Below, piece after piece: positions 1 through 9,020 of a DNA stretch of 64,000 bases. The notes under the pieces were generated by a model. It saw only the letters and a program-made list of their open reading frames with translations, was not told the origin of the DNA and ran no database searches. Position 1 is the first letter of the stretch. Each line of letters starts with the position of its first letter. The stretch is from the NCBI GenBank assembly GCA_030041335.1, contig JASHOB010000257.1, forward strand, positions 1-64,000. Direction: 5' to 3'. The position numbers were made by a program, and so were the translations under genes. The stretch is from Alphaproteobacteria bacterium (GTDB taxonomy: Bacteria > Pseudomonadota > Alphaproteobacteria > ATCC43930 > CGMCC-115725).

Positions 1-834
1 TGGGCGGCACGTGTCGTTGCCGCGAACTCGGTTCTTGATCGTGGTTTCGCCCGCCCAAAAGAACATCTGCAGGTCGACCACGGGAAAGGATCACCTCGAT
101 TTCGATCGTTATCGAGCATGCCGGACAGCCAGAGCCCTCACGTGAGACTCCTTAAGGTCGTGCGCTGAAGCAGCGTCGCGATGATATTAAGGCGCCCGAA
201 TCGCCCAGGCAACACTGGCTGACCGTCCAGTCGAATGACCGCAATTGGCATCGGCGGCCATTCGAAGTAGATGCTCTAAAGGCGGCTATGGGTCGAAACC
301 GGTTGTGTGCAGAAACATCGCCTCGCCACGCAGGCCGCCCAGCGCTCGTCATCCAACCGGTCAAAACCATGGTGCAGAGCTACTAGTGGAACGCGCTCAT
401 ATCCAACCCAAGCACTTTGACGTGAACGCCATCGTGACTCGTGATGGTCTGCGGTTGCTCGTTTGCCGTCGCGCGCGCGGCAACGTCGCGATTCACGGGC
501 CACTCGTTGACGGATAATGCCGGCAACGCGAGTAGCCGTGATCCTGCCCCACCTGGAAACGCCGGTAGCGGGATCGCTGAAAATGGCGATTGAACTCGCA
601 AGACCCCAGCGGCGGTTACCATCGTCATGGCGCCAAGAAAGTTTTGTTGTTCCGCTACAAACATCGCCGTCATCTCCCTTTCGAAGCGACGGCTTGCGGA
701 ATGCAATGGATGCCAAGCCGCAGCGCCCGCCCGGAGCGCTGCTGCTGGCGTGTTAGGCTGTTTCAAATCAGCAACATTGTAGGCAGGTCGTCATCATTGT
801 CGCAGCCGCCGGTTCGCCTTTGTCCGCATGCCGG
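1..834. other. No gene supported
   Basis: Several short frames overlap here on both strands. None has a recognisable domain, and none combines a good ribosome binding site with a credible protein composition. A minus-strand frame ending at 383 has a GGGAG upstream of an internal ATG near 690, but the protein is not recognisable. The stretch may be intergenic or decayed sequence. Confidence 0.4.
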
Positions 835-1158
835 TCAAGGCGACTTCTGAAGTTGCCCGCCACTGTCGCGCTCAACGCCCGGCGCAAAGAAAGTCGGGGC
901 GCCATTGGCTGTGTCTCCATTCGGCACCTGCGCGGTTTGCGGCGTGGTCGCCGTCTGAGTCGTCTGCGAATTGCTTGGTCCGCCAAAAATCGGGACCTGT
1001 GCCACCTGCGGCCACTCCCGGACGACCGGCGGCAATTGTATCTCGACGCCAGAGCCCGCTCCCCAGCTTCCCCAGGCCATGGCTGGCGATGGGGCGATCA
1101 GCGGGGCCCCAACCAAGGCCGCCAGGCCCACGGCTGTCAAAATTCGATGTAGGTGCAT
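835..1158 (-). CDS. Small secreted or periplasmic protein of unknown function
   Basis: The protein has 107 residues. The N-terminus is a clear Sec signal peptide: basic start, hydrophobic core at about residues 7-20, and an AMA-type cleavage site near residue 28 (PSPAMAW). The mature part is short, rich in Pro, Gln, Thr and Gly, and probably unstructured, with a low-complexity Thr-Gln stretch around residues 63-75. The start is supported by a strong ribosome binding site (GAAGGAG, 7 bases before the ATG). I do not recognise a family. It stands alone, with no operon partner on its strand within 1 kb. It is probably a real exported protein, but its function is open. Confidence 0.7.
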   Translation of the reverse strand: MHLHRILTAVGLAALVGAPLIAPSPAMAWGSWGAGSGVEIQLPPVVREWPQVAQVPIFGGPSNSQTTQTATTPQTAQVPNGDTANGAPTFFAPGVERDSGGQLQKSP

Positions 1159-2158
1159 GGTAAATCTCCTTCACCTTCGCGATCCTGCAAGAACTCAAGC
1201 ACGTGATTCGAAGGCCTTGGGAGATGTAAGGCGGAAGACCAAAATAAAAATAGAACAAAACAATACGTCTCGTATTCGTTATCTGCACGCCTCATTTGTC
1301 ACATTGCACCTATATGGGCGCGAAACGGAGAGTTTCGATTATATCGTGTCGGGCCAACTATCTTCTATGGCGGGGGGCAATGCTAACGCTCCGTACGGGT
1401 GTAAGTCATTTGAGTCGAGAGCCGGCGCCTTAAGGTAGTCCGACGACGCCTATCGCGGTGCGGTCAACGCGTGCCGGTCCGGTGCGATCGGAACTTCGGT
1501 GCGCGCGCTGAGTTTGCCTCGCGTAAGCGAGGCCCGAACGTTTGGTGCGAAGCACGAGCGATCGGGAGCGATGCGGCAAGGCGTCATGCTCGTCGTTTGA
1601 AGCTCCATACGGTGGAGCGAGGCGAACTAGGCAGCGTCCAACTCGCTCCACCCGTAAGGTAAGGGCCGGCGCGCCCCATTTCGTAGCAGGCAATTCGACC
1701 CTTGAACGCCTAGCCTCGTCAGTGCGAGCGCGAAGCGCCTCGGGGGGTGTAGCCAAGCCCGGTCAATTCGCATCTGGTTCAGGCGATCGCAGGATGCACC
1801 AAGCCGCTGTTAAACCATGCGGTCCAGCGTGACGCCAACAACTCGTTCACGAATATTGTTCACTAAGTAACTCTGCGACACCGTGTTACACGGGCTTATG
1901 ATATTGAGTACCGGAGGCGCTGATACAGGTCAAAATGCGTGACAGAGAAGCAAGACGAGGCTTCAAGGCAACCCTTGGTCTCGGCCAAGGGAAATTGAAT
2001 CGATATGGTAAGGCCTTCGGCGCCGAGCCTTGTGGGTCGTGATCACGCTGCTCACTCGGTGTTGCATAGCTATAAGGCAAGTCGCACCGTCTCGAATTGC
2101 CGTCGGGATCGCAAAGCCAGCGATTTGCATCCCGTCGGCATGGTCGCCGCGACCGCCA
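1159..2158. other. Intergenic region with small perfect hairpins
   Basis: No convincing gene. Frames across 1430-1830 have a biased Arg/Ser/Ala composition typical of non-coding GC-rich DNA. Two compact hairpins are visible. Positions 1516-1533 have a 7-bp stem closed by a GTAA tetraloop. Positions 1602-1618 have a 6-bp stem with a 5-base loop. Neither is followed by a T-run, so they are more like REP-type or structured elements than intrinsic terminators. Confidence 0.4.
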
Positions 2159-2497
2159 TTACCAATAGACCTGAGAGGAGCGCACCTCGATCGCGCCACC
2201 CAGCCGAGCAGCAGGAATTCGTGCAGCTAGCTGGATCGCTTCTTCCCTAGTCTCGGCCTCAAACTCGAAATAACCACCGAGCGGCTCTCCCAGATGCGGT
2301 CCAGGTGTCGTCACGATCTCGCCATCGCGTACGCGAACCGTCACAGCGTCTCGAGCAAATCCGAGCGGGAGCCCGGGCCTTATGTTGGGTGTCGCAGACA
2401 GCGCTGCGTATTGGTCGGTGACCGCCTTGTATTCGCCTTTGCTCAGCGCCTTTGGGTTGAAGTCCTTCGGTTGATAGATAAGCAAGACAAATTTCAT
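2159..2497 (-). CDS. YCII-related (DGPF) domain protein
   Basis: The protein has 112 residues and fits the YCII-related/DGPF family: small dimeric ferredoxin-like alpha-beta proteins often annotated as YciI-like or DGPFAETKE proteins. It begins MKFVLLIYQ, has the conserved central stretch TTPGPHLGEPLGGYF (about residues 64-78), and ends with the family's helix and strand. Members often sit beside ECF sigma factors. None is visible here, and the neighbour is an SRPBCC protein on the same strand. The start has a GGAGG ribosome binding site 8 bases upstream. The biochemical role of the family is poorly defined, so only the fold is claimed. Confidence 0.85.
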   Translation of the reverse strand: MKFVLLIYQPKDFNPKALSKGEYKAVTDQYAALSATPNIRPGLPLGFARDAVTVRVRDGEIVTTPGPHLGEPLGGYFEFEAETREEAIQLAARIPAARLGGAIEVRSSQVYW

Positions 2498-2734
2498 GAA
2501 ACGAACCTCCAGGGGGTTTCATTTGACTTGACGATTCGAATCTTCATTTTGTGACGCCCTTCGCCGAATCCGGCAGAAGACGCCCCGCCCTGTGCCAAGC
2601 GCCCGCGCCGGCCTCCACGACAACCGTGACGCTGAGACGCAGGCGAATTCGACTGGGCCGCAAAGACGGTCGCGTGTTCGGCAAGCGCTGCTCGATCTCC
2701 GCCTCGTGGTGGTTTTGGCCCGGCGACAGGGGCG

Positions 2735-3193
2735 CTATGTCTGGCCGCGTCCGACGCCGGGATCAACACCGGGATCGAGGCCAGCGGCCGCCATGGCGAG
2801 CCGGCCCAGGTAGTGTGCCCAACCCCTATTGTGGTTCGAACACTGTGCTGCGCTCGGAAGACCGCTATGGGTCAGCCGCAGCAAAGTGCCACCGTCCCGG
2901 TCGACAAGATCTATCTCAATTAGGCTCGATCCGGGCGGAACCTCTTCGTCTCCCTCCCACCCGAAGCTATAAGTGAGGCGGCGGATCGGCACGACCTCCC
3001 GAAACGCGCCACGCGCAACGCGGGCGCTACCGCCGACACCTTTGAGGAGATAGAGCCCGCCCGGGTGAGCCTCAGCCGTCACCTCGGCACCCATCCAGCT
3101 CAGGATCTTCTCCGGATCGGTCAGGAAAGCAAAGACCGTGGCAGGAGCGGCTGCGATCTGGATCTCGCGTTGGACCAAGAGAGGTTCAGTCAT
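2735..3193 (-). CDS. SRPBCC (AHSA1/START-like) domain protein
   Basis: The chosen start is the ATG at 3193, preceded by GGGAG, which gives 152 residues. The open frame continues upstream to 3598, but that part has no domain character. The protein shows the AHSA1 pattern: an N-terminal strand (VQREIQIAAAPATVFAFLTD), a bend with DPEKILSWMG, the central sheet, and the C-terminal helix motif HNRGWAHYLGRLA. The fold makes a hydrophobic cavity for small ligands; Aha1 homologues bind Hsp90, while bacterial forms are mostly unassigned. The last ~15 residues repeat the pattern DPGVDPGV, a small duplication. The gene lies on the same strand as the YCII-like gene 237 bases downstream, and the pair may be co-transcribed. 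It is divergent from the cyclase gene at 3290. Confidence 0.8.
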   Translation of the reverse strand: MTEPLLVQREIQIAAAPATVFAFLTDPEKILSWMGAEVTAEAHPGGLYLLKGVGGSARVARGAFREVVPIRRLTYSFGWEGDEEVPPGSSLIEIDLVDRDGGTLLRLTHSGLPSAAQCSNHNRGWAHYLGRLAMAAAGLDPGVDPGVGRGQT

Positions 3194-3289
3194 CACTGGC
3201 TCCCAAGCTGAGGGCGGATGTCGACGCCAGGGCCTGTTATCGCAAGATAGTTGGTGATAAGAGTGGCGTGTCAACCCCGTGATCGCTCC

Positions 3290-4384
3290 ATGCAGCTTTC
3301 GTCGACGCTCTCCTGGCTGGTCGATGCGGCCAGCGACATGCCGGGTGCCGACCGGTTGTTGGCGGAACTTGGCGCGCATCTGATTGCGGATGGCCTGCCG
3401 CTCGCAGGAGGCGCCCTTACGCTCGCCGTCCCGCACCCCCTCATCGCCCGGCGCACCTGGCTGTGGCGCGCCGTTAGCGGTGAAGTCATCGAGGCTTTGG
3501 GGTTCGCGCCAGGAATACCCTCGACAGCGCGGGAAACAAGCTCCGCCAACGATACCGGTTCGCGCTGGCTTGCCGGAATCGCGGCCGGCCTCGTGCACGC
3601 GGACATTGTCGGGCCTCGGTCGGATGGTCCTTTGCTCAGCTGGATCGGCCCACGTCAGTTCACGGCTGATGAGACCGATGAACTGAGACAGGCCGCACGC
3701 TTCGCGGCCTCACCGCTTGCGGTTCTCGCTTCGCGCGCCACGTTGATAGCAACTCTGGAAGCGTATCTGGGCCGACGCACCGCGGCCCGTGTAGTGGGAG
3801 CGCCCCTGCGACGCGATGTCGGCGAGACCATCCTGGCGGCGCTACTCTATGCCGATCTCCGCGGGTTCACGGCACTCTCCGAAAACAATCCACCATCGCT
3901 AGTCATCGCGGCTCTCGACGGCTGGTTCGATCGTATCGCCAGCGCGGTTCACGCCTTCGGTGGCGAGGTGCTGAAATTTATTGGCGATGGCGTGTTAGCG
4001 ATCTTTCCGGTCATTGACGAGGCGCCGCGCCGCGCTTGCAATGCGGCGCTGCGTGCGGTATCCGCCGCCCGCGCGGGGATGACGCTTCTTGATGAAGAAC
4101 GACAACGGCAGGGACTGCCAGCGCTGCCTTTTGGCGCAGCCCTGCATCTCGGCGAGATTCTGTGGGGCAATATCGGCGCCGCTGACCGCCTTGATTTCAC
4201 CGCGATCGGTCCCGCGGTCAATCTTGTAAGTCGGTTGGAGGGGCTCTGCCGGCCGCTGCGAAAGACCGTGCTCGTGTCAGGCGCGCTCGCCGGGGAGACG
4301 GAAACTCCCCTGATTGCGCTCGGCAGCCATGTGCTTCGCGGCATCGCTTCCCCCTGCACCGTTTTCACCTTGCCGGAAAATTGA
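3290..4384 (+). CDS. Class III adenylate/guanylate cyclase
   Basis: Using the ATG at 3290, the protein has 364 residues. In-frame TTG (3251) and GTG (3254) starts would add about 13 residues. Residues 1-170 form a soluble N-terminal module without recognised domain or membrane helix. Residues ~180-364 are a class III cyclase catalytic domain. Both metal-binding aspartates are present (YADLRGFT, D189; FIGDG, D233), together with the purine-binding Lys of EVLKF (K229) and the late Asn and Arg of FTAIGPAVNLVSRLE. The enzyme should therefore be active, making cAMP from ATP (cGMP cannot be excluded). It is divergent from the SRPBCC gene and monocistronic. The N-terminal half presumably senses a signal, which is unknown. 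Confidence 0.9.
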   Translation: MQLSSTLSWLVDAASDMPGADRLLAELGAHLIADGLPLAGGALTLAVPHPLIARRTWLWRAVSGEVIEALGFAPGIPSTARETSSANDTGSRWLAGIAAGLVHADIVGPRSDGPLLSWIGPRQFTADETDELRQAARFAASPLAVLASRATLIATLEAYLGRRTAARVVGAPLRRDVGETILAALLYADLRGFTALSENNPPSLVIAALDGWFDRIASAVHAFGGEVLKFIGDGVLAIFPVIDEAPRRACNAALRAVSAARAGMTLLDEERQRQGLPALPFGAALHLGEILWGNIGAADRLDFTAIGPAVNLVSRLEGLCRPLRKTVLVSGALAGETETPLIALGSHVLRGIASPCTVFTLPEN

Positions 4385-5069
4385 GCCGGAATGAAGCGGA
4401 CGAAATGGCGGTGTTAAGCGCGATATCGCGATCACAGCGCGTCCGCTGGTGAGGACCGGCCGATATGGAGGCTTCGACCAGACCTGCAGCGCACCCGTCA
4501 AGCGCGACGATGGCCGCCGATCTTACCTCGGACCGCTCCCGCTCCAGCCGTCTTGGCTCGAACGCGGCCTCGCCCAACTGCAATTGATGGCGAACTTCAC
4601 GCGAGGAGACAAACGCGCAGCGGCAGCAGCCGCGGTCAAGCTTGGCTTTTCCGACTATATGGGCGCCGCGGGGCCGCCGCCATGCTGATCGCCTCGCGAA
4701 TGACTGCCGATGCAGTCACCGCGCACGTACCCGGGATTAGCGATCTTGCCAACCCTCACTGGTCCGCAAATTAGCCAGGCAGCTCGCTGATCATGGGCGC
4801 GCTGAATTCGCGACGAATGCGACAATCTATCGTCCTGCATCCTTGCGGATCAATTCGCCCCTACCCTAGTCGCCCGGAGCGATGTCGCGATGAGGCGTCA
4901 ACCGCTGCAGGACAGCGCGACCACTGCATGTCCGCAGCGCGATTTGGCAGATCGACGCTCCTTTCCGAAGAAATGAATTTGATCGGCTGTAGCCATTGTG
5001 CAGCTCGCAATAATCGCTCTCTCGTGTCGTTGATCCGGGCGTAGATGAGGGGCCGCCGGACGCGTCCAA
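4385..5069. other. Intergenic region, nothing supported
   Basis: This stretch lies between the convergent ends of the cyclase gene and the KdpE-like gene. Short frames occur, but none shows domain character or a good start. I looked for a remnant of the missing sensor kinase kdpD and saw none. Confidence 0.4.
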
Positions 5070-5765
5070 CTAGGTAACGGGACGTTGCAACCGATAGCCA
5101 ATGCCCGGTTCGGTGATGATGTAAGCTGGACGAAGCGGATCCGGTTCGATTCGGCGCCGGAGCTTCGCGATCGCAACCCTGAGATACTGGGTACGATGTT
5201 GCCGTGACGCGCCCCAGACCCTTCGGACAATCTCCCTGTGTGTCAGCGTTCTTCCCCGCGCTTCCGCGAGGAGCCGCAAGACTTCAAATGTCTTGGCGGA
5301 TAAGTGTATGTCGCGACCGCCGAAACTGACGCGGCGATGCAGAAGATCGACGTTGAGGTCGCCGATCAAAAATTGCGCAGGTTTGCCGCGTTCTCTCGCT
5401 CTGCGGCGCAGCACATTTTCTACCCGAGCGACGGTTTCTCGAACATTGAATGGCATCCGGATGAAGTCGTCGGCACCTCCGGTGAGCGCCTCGATCACGG
5501 TGTCCTCGTCGTCACGGTTTGACAGCGCAATGATTGGAATCGGCGATCCATCACGCACGATCCTGACGCCTGCGATACCCTGACTCTCGGCCGAATCGAT
5601 TCCCAAGATCACAAGATCGAGATTGTGCTCGGTTGCCTTGTGCAAGGCGCCGCGGCTGGCCGGTGCTTCATCGACACGATAGCCGGCCTCGGTCAGTGTG
5701 CGGCGCAACAACGTTCGGACCGCGTGATCGCCATCGATAACAAGAACACGTGGGCTTCGCATCAT
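5070..5765 (-). CDS. kdpE: KdpE-like OmpR-family regulator with degenerate receiver
   Basis: The protein has 231 residues. Residues 1-120 form a receiver-like domain and residues ~130-231 an OmpR-type winged helix. The C-terminus (TQYLRVAIAKLRR, then TEPGIGYRLQ) closely resembles KdpE. The receiver has lost its chemistry. The phospho-acceptor Asp is Gly55 in DLVILGIDS, the second residue of the acidic pair is Gly12 (VIDGD), and the conserved Lys before Pro-Phe is Met104 (IRMPF). It should therefore bind DNA without aspartyl phosphorylation. The gene is the last of the kdp operon, 78 bases after kdpC, and no kdpD lies between them as it normally would. Inference: a constitutive or protein-controlled regulator of kdp. 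Confidence 0.85.
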   Translation of the reverse strand: MMRSPRVLVIDGDHAVRTLLRRTLTEAGYRVDEAPASRGALHKATEHNLDLVILGIDSAESQGIAGVRIVRDGSPIPIIALSNRDDEDTVIEALTGGADDFIRMPFNVRETVARVENVLRRRARERGKPAQFLIGDLNVDLLHRRVSFGGRDIHLSAKTFEVLRLLAEARGRTLTHREIVRRVWGASRQHRTQYLRVAIAKLRRRIEPDPLRPAYIITEPGIGYRLQRPVT

Positions 5766-5843
5766 CGCAGGCCGCTTCGACGCCCTCCTTCGACGCTCCC
5801 GCTATGTAGTTCGCCTTGCGACACGACCTCCGGACGCATCCGG

Positions 5844-6857
5844 TCAGGTCGGCGAGCCGTACCGATTGCGCAGCTCGAGATTAAGCTGCAACACATTGAC
5901 AATCGGCTCGCCGAACAGACCTCCACCCGGGCTGAAGGCATCGGACTGGATCATCGCTTCGATCTCTTGTCTGACCTTTTCGGGATTCCGCTTCAAGTCT
6001 TGCGCCCACTTGCCCGCTACGCGATCGAGCTGGAACTCCGCGTTCTCGACCGTGATATGGGGGTCAAGACCGGAGCCCGAGGTCGTCACCATATCGCCGG
6101 GCACGTCGTTCAACGCGACGCTCGGGTGGTCCTGACGCCACATATCAAAGAAGATCGACTGGATGTCGGAGCCAGTCTTCACTGGGGCTATTTCCGTGAC
6201 GTCCTTGCCCGCTTTGTCCTTATGCGTAACGGGTCCGGGGAACGTACCCGGATGGTCTTTTGAATAGTGCTCGAAGAACACCACGGCGAGATCACTGGCG
6301 GCCGGCTTCGGCGTCGCGGGATTGTCCTTCACGAACTGCGCGACGATGTCCGGATGCGCTTTCGACCATGCATCTACATAGACTCCATGCGTCGCGTCGG
6401 CGGTCACCCAACCCTGCGCCAGCGAATTATGCGCATCCGCCCATTGGGCAACGATACCTGGCTTACCGCCGAATTTGTCGGCCTGAAACCAGGCCTCGAC
6501 GTCAGGCGCGACCGGCTTACTCTTATTCGGGCCCGCGGCGTAGGTGGCAATCGGTCCGATCGCCCGCGCCACGCGATCGCGCAGAGCGTAGTTCGAAACC
6601 GCCAACGCCGACGAGCTCGAAGCAGTGCCATCGTAGGACGCGGCAGATGGGCGCGGCTGGAAATATTCGTCCTTGGTAAAGGGCTGTGCAACCAGCAGTG
6701 AACCAACGGGCTTGCCGTCAGGACCATTGACGATGCTGCCGTTGGCTTGGAAAGGCCAAAGGGTTTGGCCGATGACCCACAGGACCCCGGGATAGATTCC
6801 GCAAACCAGGATCACGGCAAAGAGCAACAGCCACAGGCTTTTAGCAACGGAGCGCAT
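5844..6857 (-). CDS. kdpC: Potassium-transporting ATPase KdpC with large internal insertion
   Basis: KdpC is the single-span subunit that stabilises the KdpFABC high-affinity K+ pump. Residues 1-100 match ordinary KdpC: a membrane helix at about 8-30, WPFQANGS, the YFQPRPSA stretch and LAVSNYALRDRVA. Residues ~252-337 match its C-terminus (SGSGLDPHIT, GEPIVNVLQLNLEL). Between them lie about 145 extra residues, making 337 against the usual ~190. The insert is hydrophilic and holds degenerate repeats with an aromatic residue shortly before His-Pro (AWSKAHPD, HYSKDHPG, MWRQDHPS). It would sit outside the membrane, on the periplasmic side. The gene follows kdpB by 23 bases. Confidence 0.93.
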   Translation of the reverse strand: MRSVAKSLWLLLFAVILVCGIYPGVLWVIGQTLWPFQANGSIVNGPDGKPVGSLLVAQPFTKDEYFQPRPSAASYDGTASSSSALAVSNYALRDRVARAIGPIATYAAGPNKSKPVAPDVEAWFQADKFGGKPGIVAQWADAHNSLAQGWVTADATHGVYVDAWSKAHPDIVAQFVKDNPATPKPAASDLAVVFFEHYSKDHPGTFPGPVTHKDKAGKDVTEIAPVKTGSDIQSIFFDMWRQDHPSVALNDVPGDMVTTSGSGLDPHITVENAEFQLDRVAGKWAQDLKRNPEKVRQEIEAMIQSDAFSPGGGLFGEPIVNVLQLNLELRNRYGSPT

Positions 6858-6880
6858 CGCGCATCTCCTCTAATTGGCGC

Positions 6881-9007
6881 TCAGGCCACCAAATGCAGCG
6901 TCACCATGATCATGTCGATCAGCTTGATGCCGACAAAGGGGACGATCACACCGCCGAGCCCCCACACGAGCAGGTTTCGGCGTAGTAGCGCATCGGCGCC
7001 CATGGGCCGATAACGAACGCCCTTTAGGGCGACCGGAATGAGCAGCGGAATGATGATCGCGTTGAAGATCACCGCCGACAGAATGGCGGAGGTCGGCGAA
7101 TGCAGATGCATGACATCGATCGCCTTGAGCCACGGCAGGGTTCCGGCGAACAACGCTGGGATTATGGCGAAATATTTCGCTACGTCGTTGGCGATGGAGA
7201 ACGTCGTCAAGGCCCCGCGTGTCATCAGCAATTCCTTGCCGATCGCCACCACTTCGATGAGCTTAGTCGGATCGCTGTCGAGATCGACCATGTTACCGGC
7301 TTCCTTGGCCGCCTGCGTTCCGGCGTTCATCGCCAGTCCGACATCGGCCTGAGCTAAGGCCGGCGCATCGTTCGTGCCGTCGCCCATCATCGCCACCAGC
7401 TTGCCGTCGGTCTGCTCTTGGCGCAGAAACGCCAATTTCGCCTCGGGGGTAGCTTCGGGCAGGAAATCGTCGACTCCGGCGCGCCTGGCGATGGTCGCCG
7501 CGGTGAGACGGTTGTCCCCGGTGATCATCACCGTGCGCAGGCCCATCCGGCGCATTTGCGCAATTCGTGTTTCGATGTTGGGCTTCAGCGTGTCTTTGAG
7601 GACCACGACGCCCAATGCGCGGGTCCCATCGGCGACGACAAGCGGGGTGGCACCTTCCGCCGCCGCCTTCGCGATCAGATTATCGACATCCGTCGGCGTT
7701 GGTGTTCCCAGGGCATGCAAGTAGGCAGCGACCGCATCCGGCGCACCTTTCCGAATTCGCCGCCCGTCAGCAAAATCGATGCCGCTCATTCGTGTCTGCG
7801 CCGAGAATTCGATGAATTTTGCGTGCTCCGGCGCCGTCTTCACCGCGTCCGGAACCCCAGAACGCAGAGCGATGGCGACGATGCTTTGCCCTTCGGGCGT
7901 TCGATCCGCCACCGACGCCAGCGCCGCCGCCGTCATCAAGTCGCGCACATGGACGCCCTGAAGCGGCAGGAATTCGGACGCCAGACGCGCGCCTAGCGTT
8001 ATCGTTCCCGTCTTGTCGAGTAGCACCGTATCGACGTCGCCGGCGGTTTCGACCGCCTGACCGCTTTTGGCGATGATGTTCGCCCGAAGCGCCCGATCCA
8101 TGCCGGCGATGCCAATTGCAGCGAGCAAAGCCCCGATCGTTGTCGGGATAAGGCAGACCAAGAGAGCGACCAGCGTCGGCACGTCAGTGCCGAGGCTCGT
8201 CAGCGGCGCGCTCAAACCGAGATAGGACGTCATGTACTGCTCGGCGTTGAACGCCATCGGCCAGAGCGGGATGACGACAATGAGGAAAATGAGGCTGAAC
8301 GCCGTAAGCACCAGGGTCAGAGCGATCTCGTTCGGTGTCCTTTGCCGCACTGCGCCTTCGACCAGAGCGATCATGCGATCCAGGAACGACTCGCCATAGC
8401 CGGCTACGACGCGGATGACGATTTGGTCCGACATCACCATTGTGCCGCCGGTCACGCCGGATCGGTCGCCACCCGCTTCGCGGATGACCGGTGCGGACTC
8501 GCCCGTTATCGCCGACTCGTCGACCGAGGCGACGCCGTCAATCACTTCGCCGTCACCGGGAATGACCTCTCCCGCGGCAACCACCACCCGATCGCCGGGT
8601 CTGAGTTGGACCGAGCTGACTTCCTCTTTCGTGCCGTCGGCGCGCAAGCGGCAGGCCGGGGTCGAAACCCGGGTACGGCGCAGGAACGCCGCTTGCGCGC
8701 GGCCGCGCTCCTCCGCAAATGCGGTCGCGAAATTCGCAAACAGCACGGTGAGCCACAGCCAGACATCGAGCGCGACGAAATAGCCCAGAGAAAATGACGC
8801 ACCGGCACCGCCCAAGGCGGCGCGGACGATAAAGGCGAGCGTCAGGACGGCGCCTACTTCGACCACGAACATCACCGGGTTCTGCCACTGAATGTCGGGC
8901 CGCAGCATCACGAACGACTGCTTCAACGATCCCAATGCCAAGCTCGTGCTGAACAGCTGGTGCGTTTTTGCAACATTGGTGCGAAGCGGGAGCTCGACGG
9001 CGGTCAT
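6881..9007 (-). CDS. kdpB: Potassium-transporting ATPase KdpB, catalytic P-type subunit
   Basis: KdpB hydrolyses ATP to drive K+ uptake through KdpA. The protein has 708 residues, slightly longer than the usual ~680-700. Diagnostic motifs are all present: the actuator TGES loop ([12 protein letters not shown]), the phosphorylation site LLDKTGTIT, the hinge motif [18 protein letters not shown], and the membrane segment with [18 protein letters not shown] typical of KdpB. The start at 9007 has GGAG about 8 bases upstream, lying just outside the group II intron remnant. Translation can therefore initiate independently of kdpA. In most bacteria kdpA and kdpB are nearly adjacent, whereas here 812 bases separate them. 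Confidence 0.97.
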   Translation of the reverse strand: MTAVELPLRTNVAKTHQLFSTSLALGSLKQSFVMLRPDIQWQNPVMFVVEVGAVLTLAFIVRAALGGAGASFSLGYFVALDVWLWLTVLFANFATAFAEERGRAQAAFLRRTRVSTPACRLRADGTKEEVSSVQLRPGDRVVVAAGEVIPGDGEVIDGVASVDESAITGESAPVIREAGGDRSGVTGGTMVMSDQIVIRVVAGYGESFLDRMIALVEGAVRQRTPNEIALTLVLTAFSLIFLIVVIPLWPMAFNAEQYMTSYLGLSAPLTSLGTDVPTLVALLVCLIPTTIGALLAAIGIAGMDRALRANIIAKSGQAVETAGDVDTVLLDKTGTITLGARLASEFLPLQGVHVRDLMTAAALASVADRTPEGQSIVAIALRSGVPDAVKTAPEHAKFIEFSAQTRMSGIDFADGRRIRKGAPDAVAAYLHALGTPTPTDVDNLIAKAAAEGATPLVVADGTRALGVVVLKDTLKPNIETRIAQMRRMGLRTVMITGDNRLTAATIARRAGVDDFLPEATPEAKLAFLRQEQTDGKLVAMMGDGTNDAPALAQADVGLAMNAGTQAAKEAGNMVDLDSDPTKLIEVVAIGKELLMTRGALTTFSIANDVAKYFAIIPALFAGTLPWLKAIDVMHLHSPTSAILSAVIFNAIIIPLLIPVALKGVRYRPMGADALLRRNLLVWGLGGVIVPFVGIKLIDMIMVTLHLVA

Positions 9008-9020
9008 GGCATGGCTCCAA

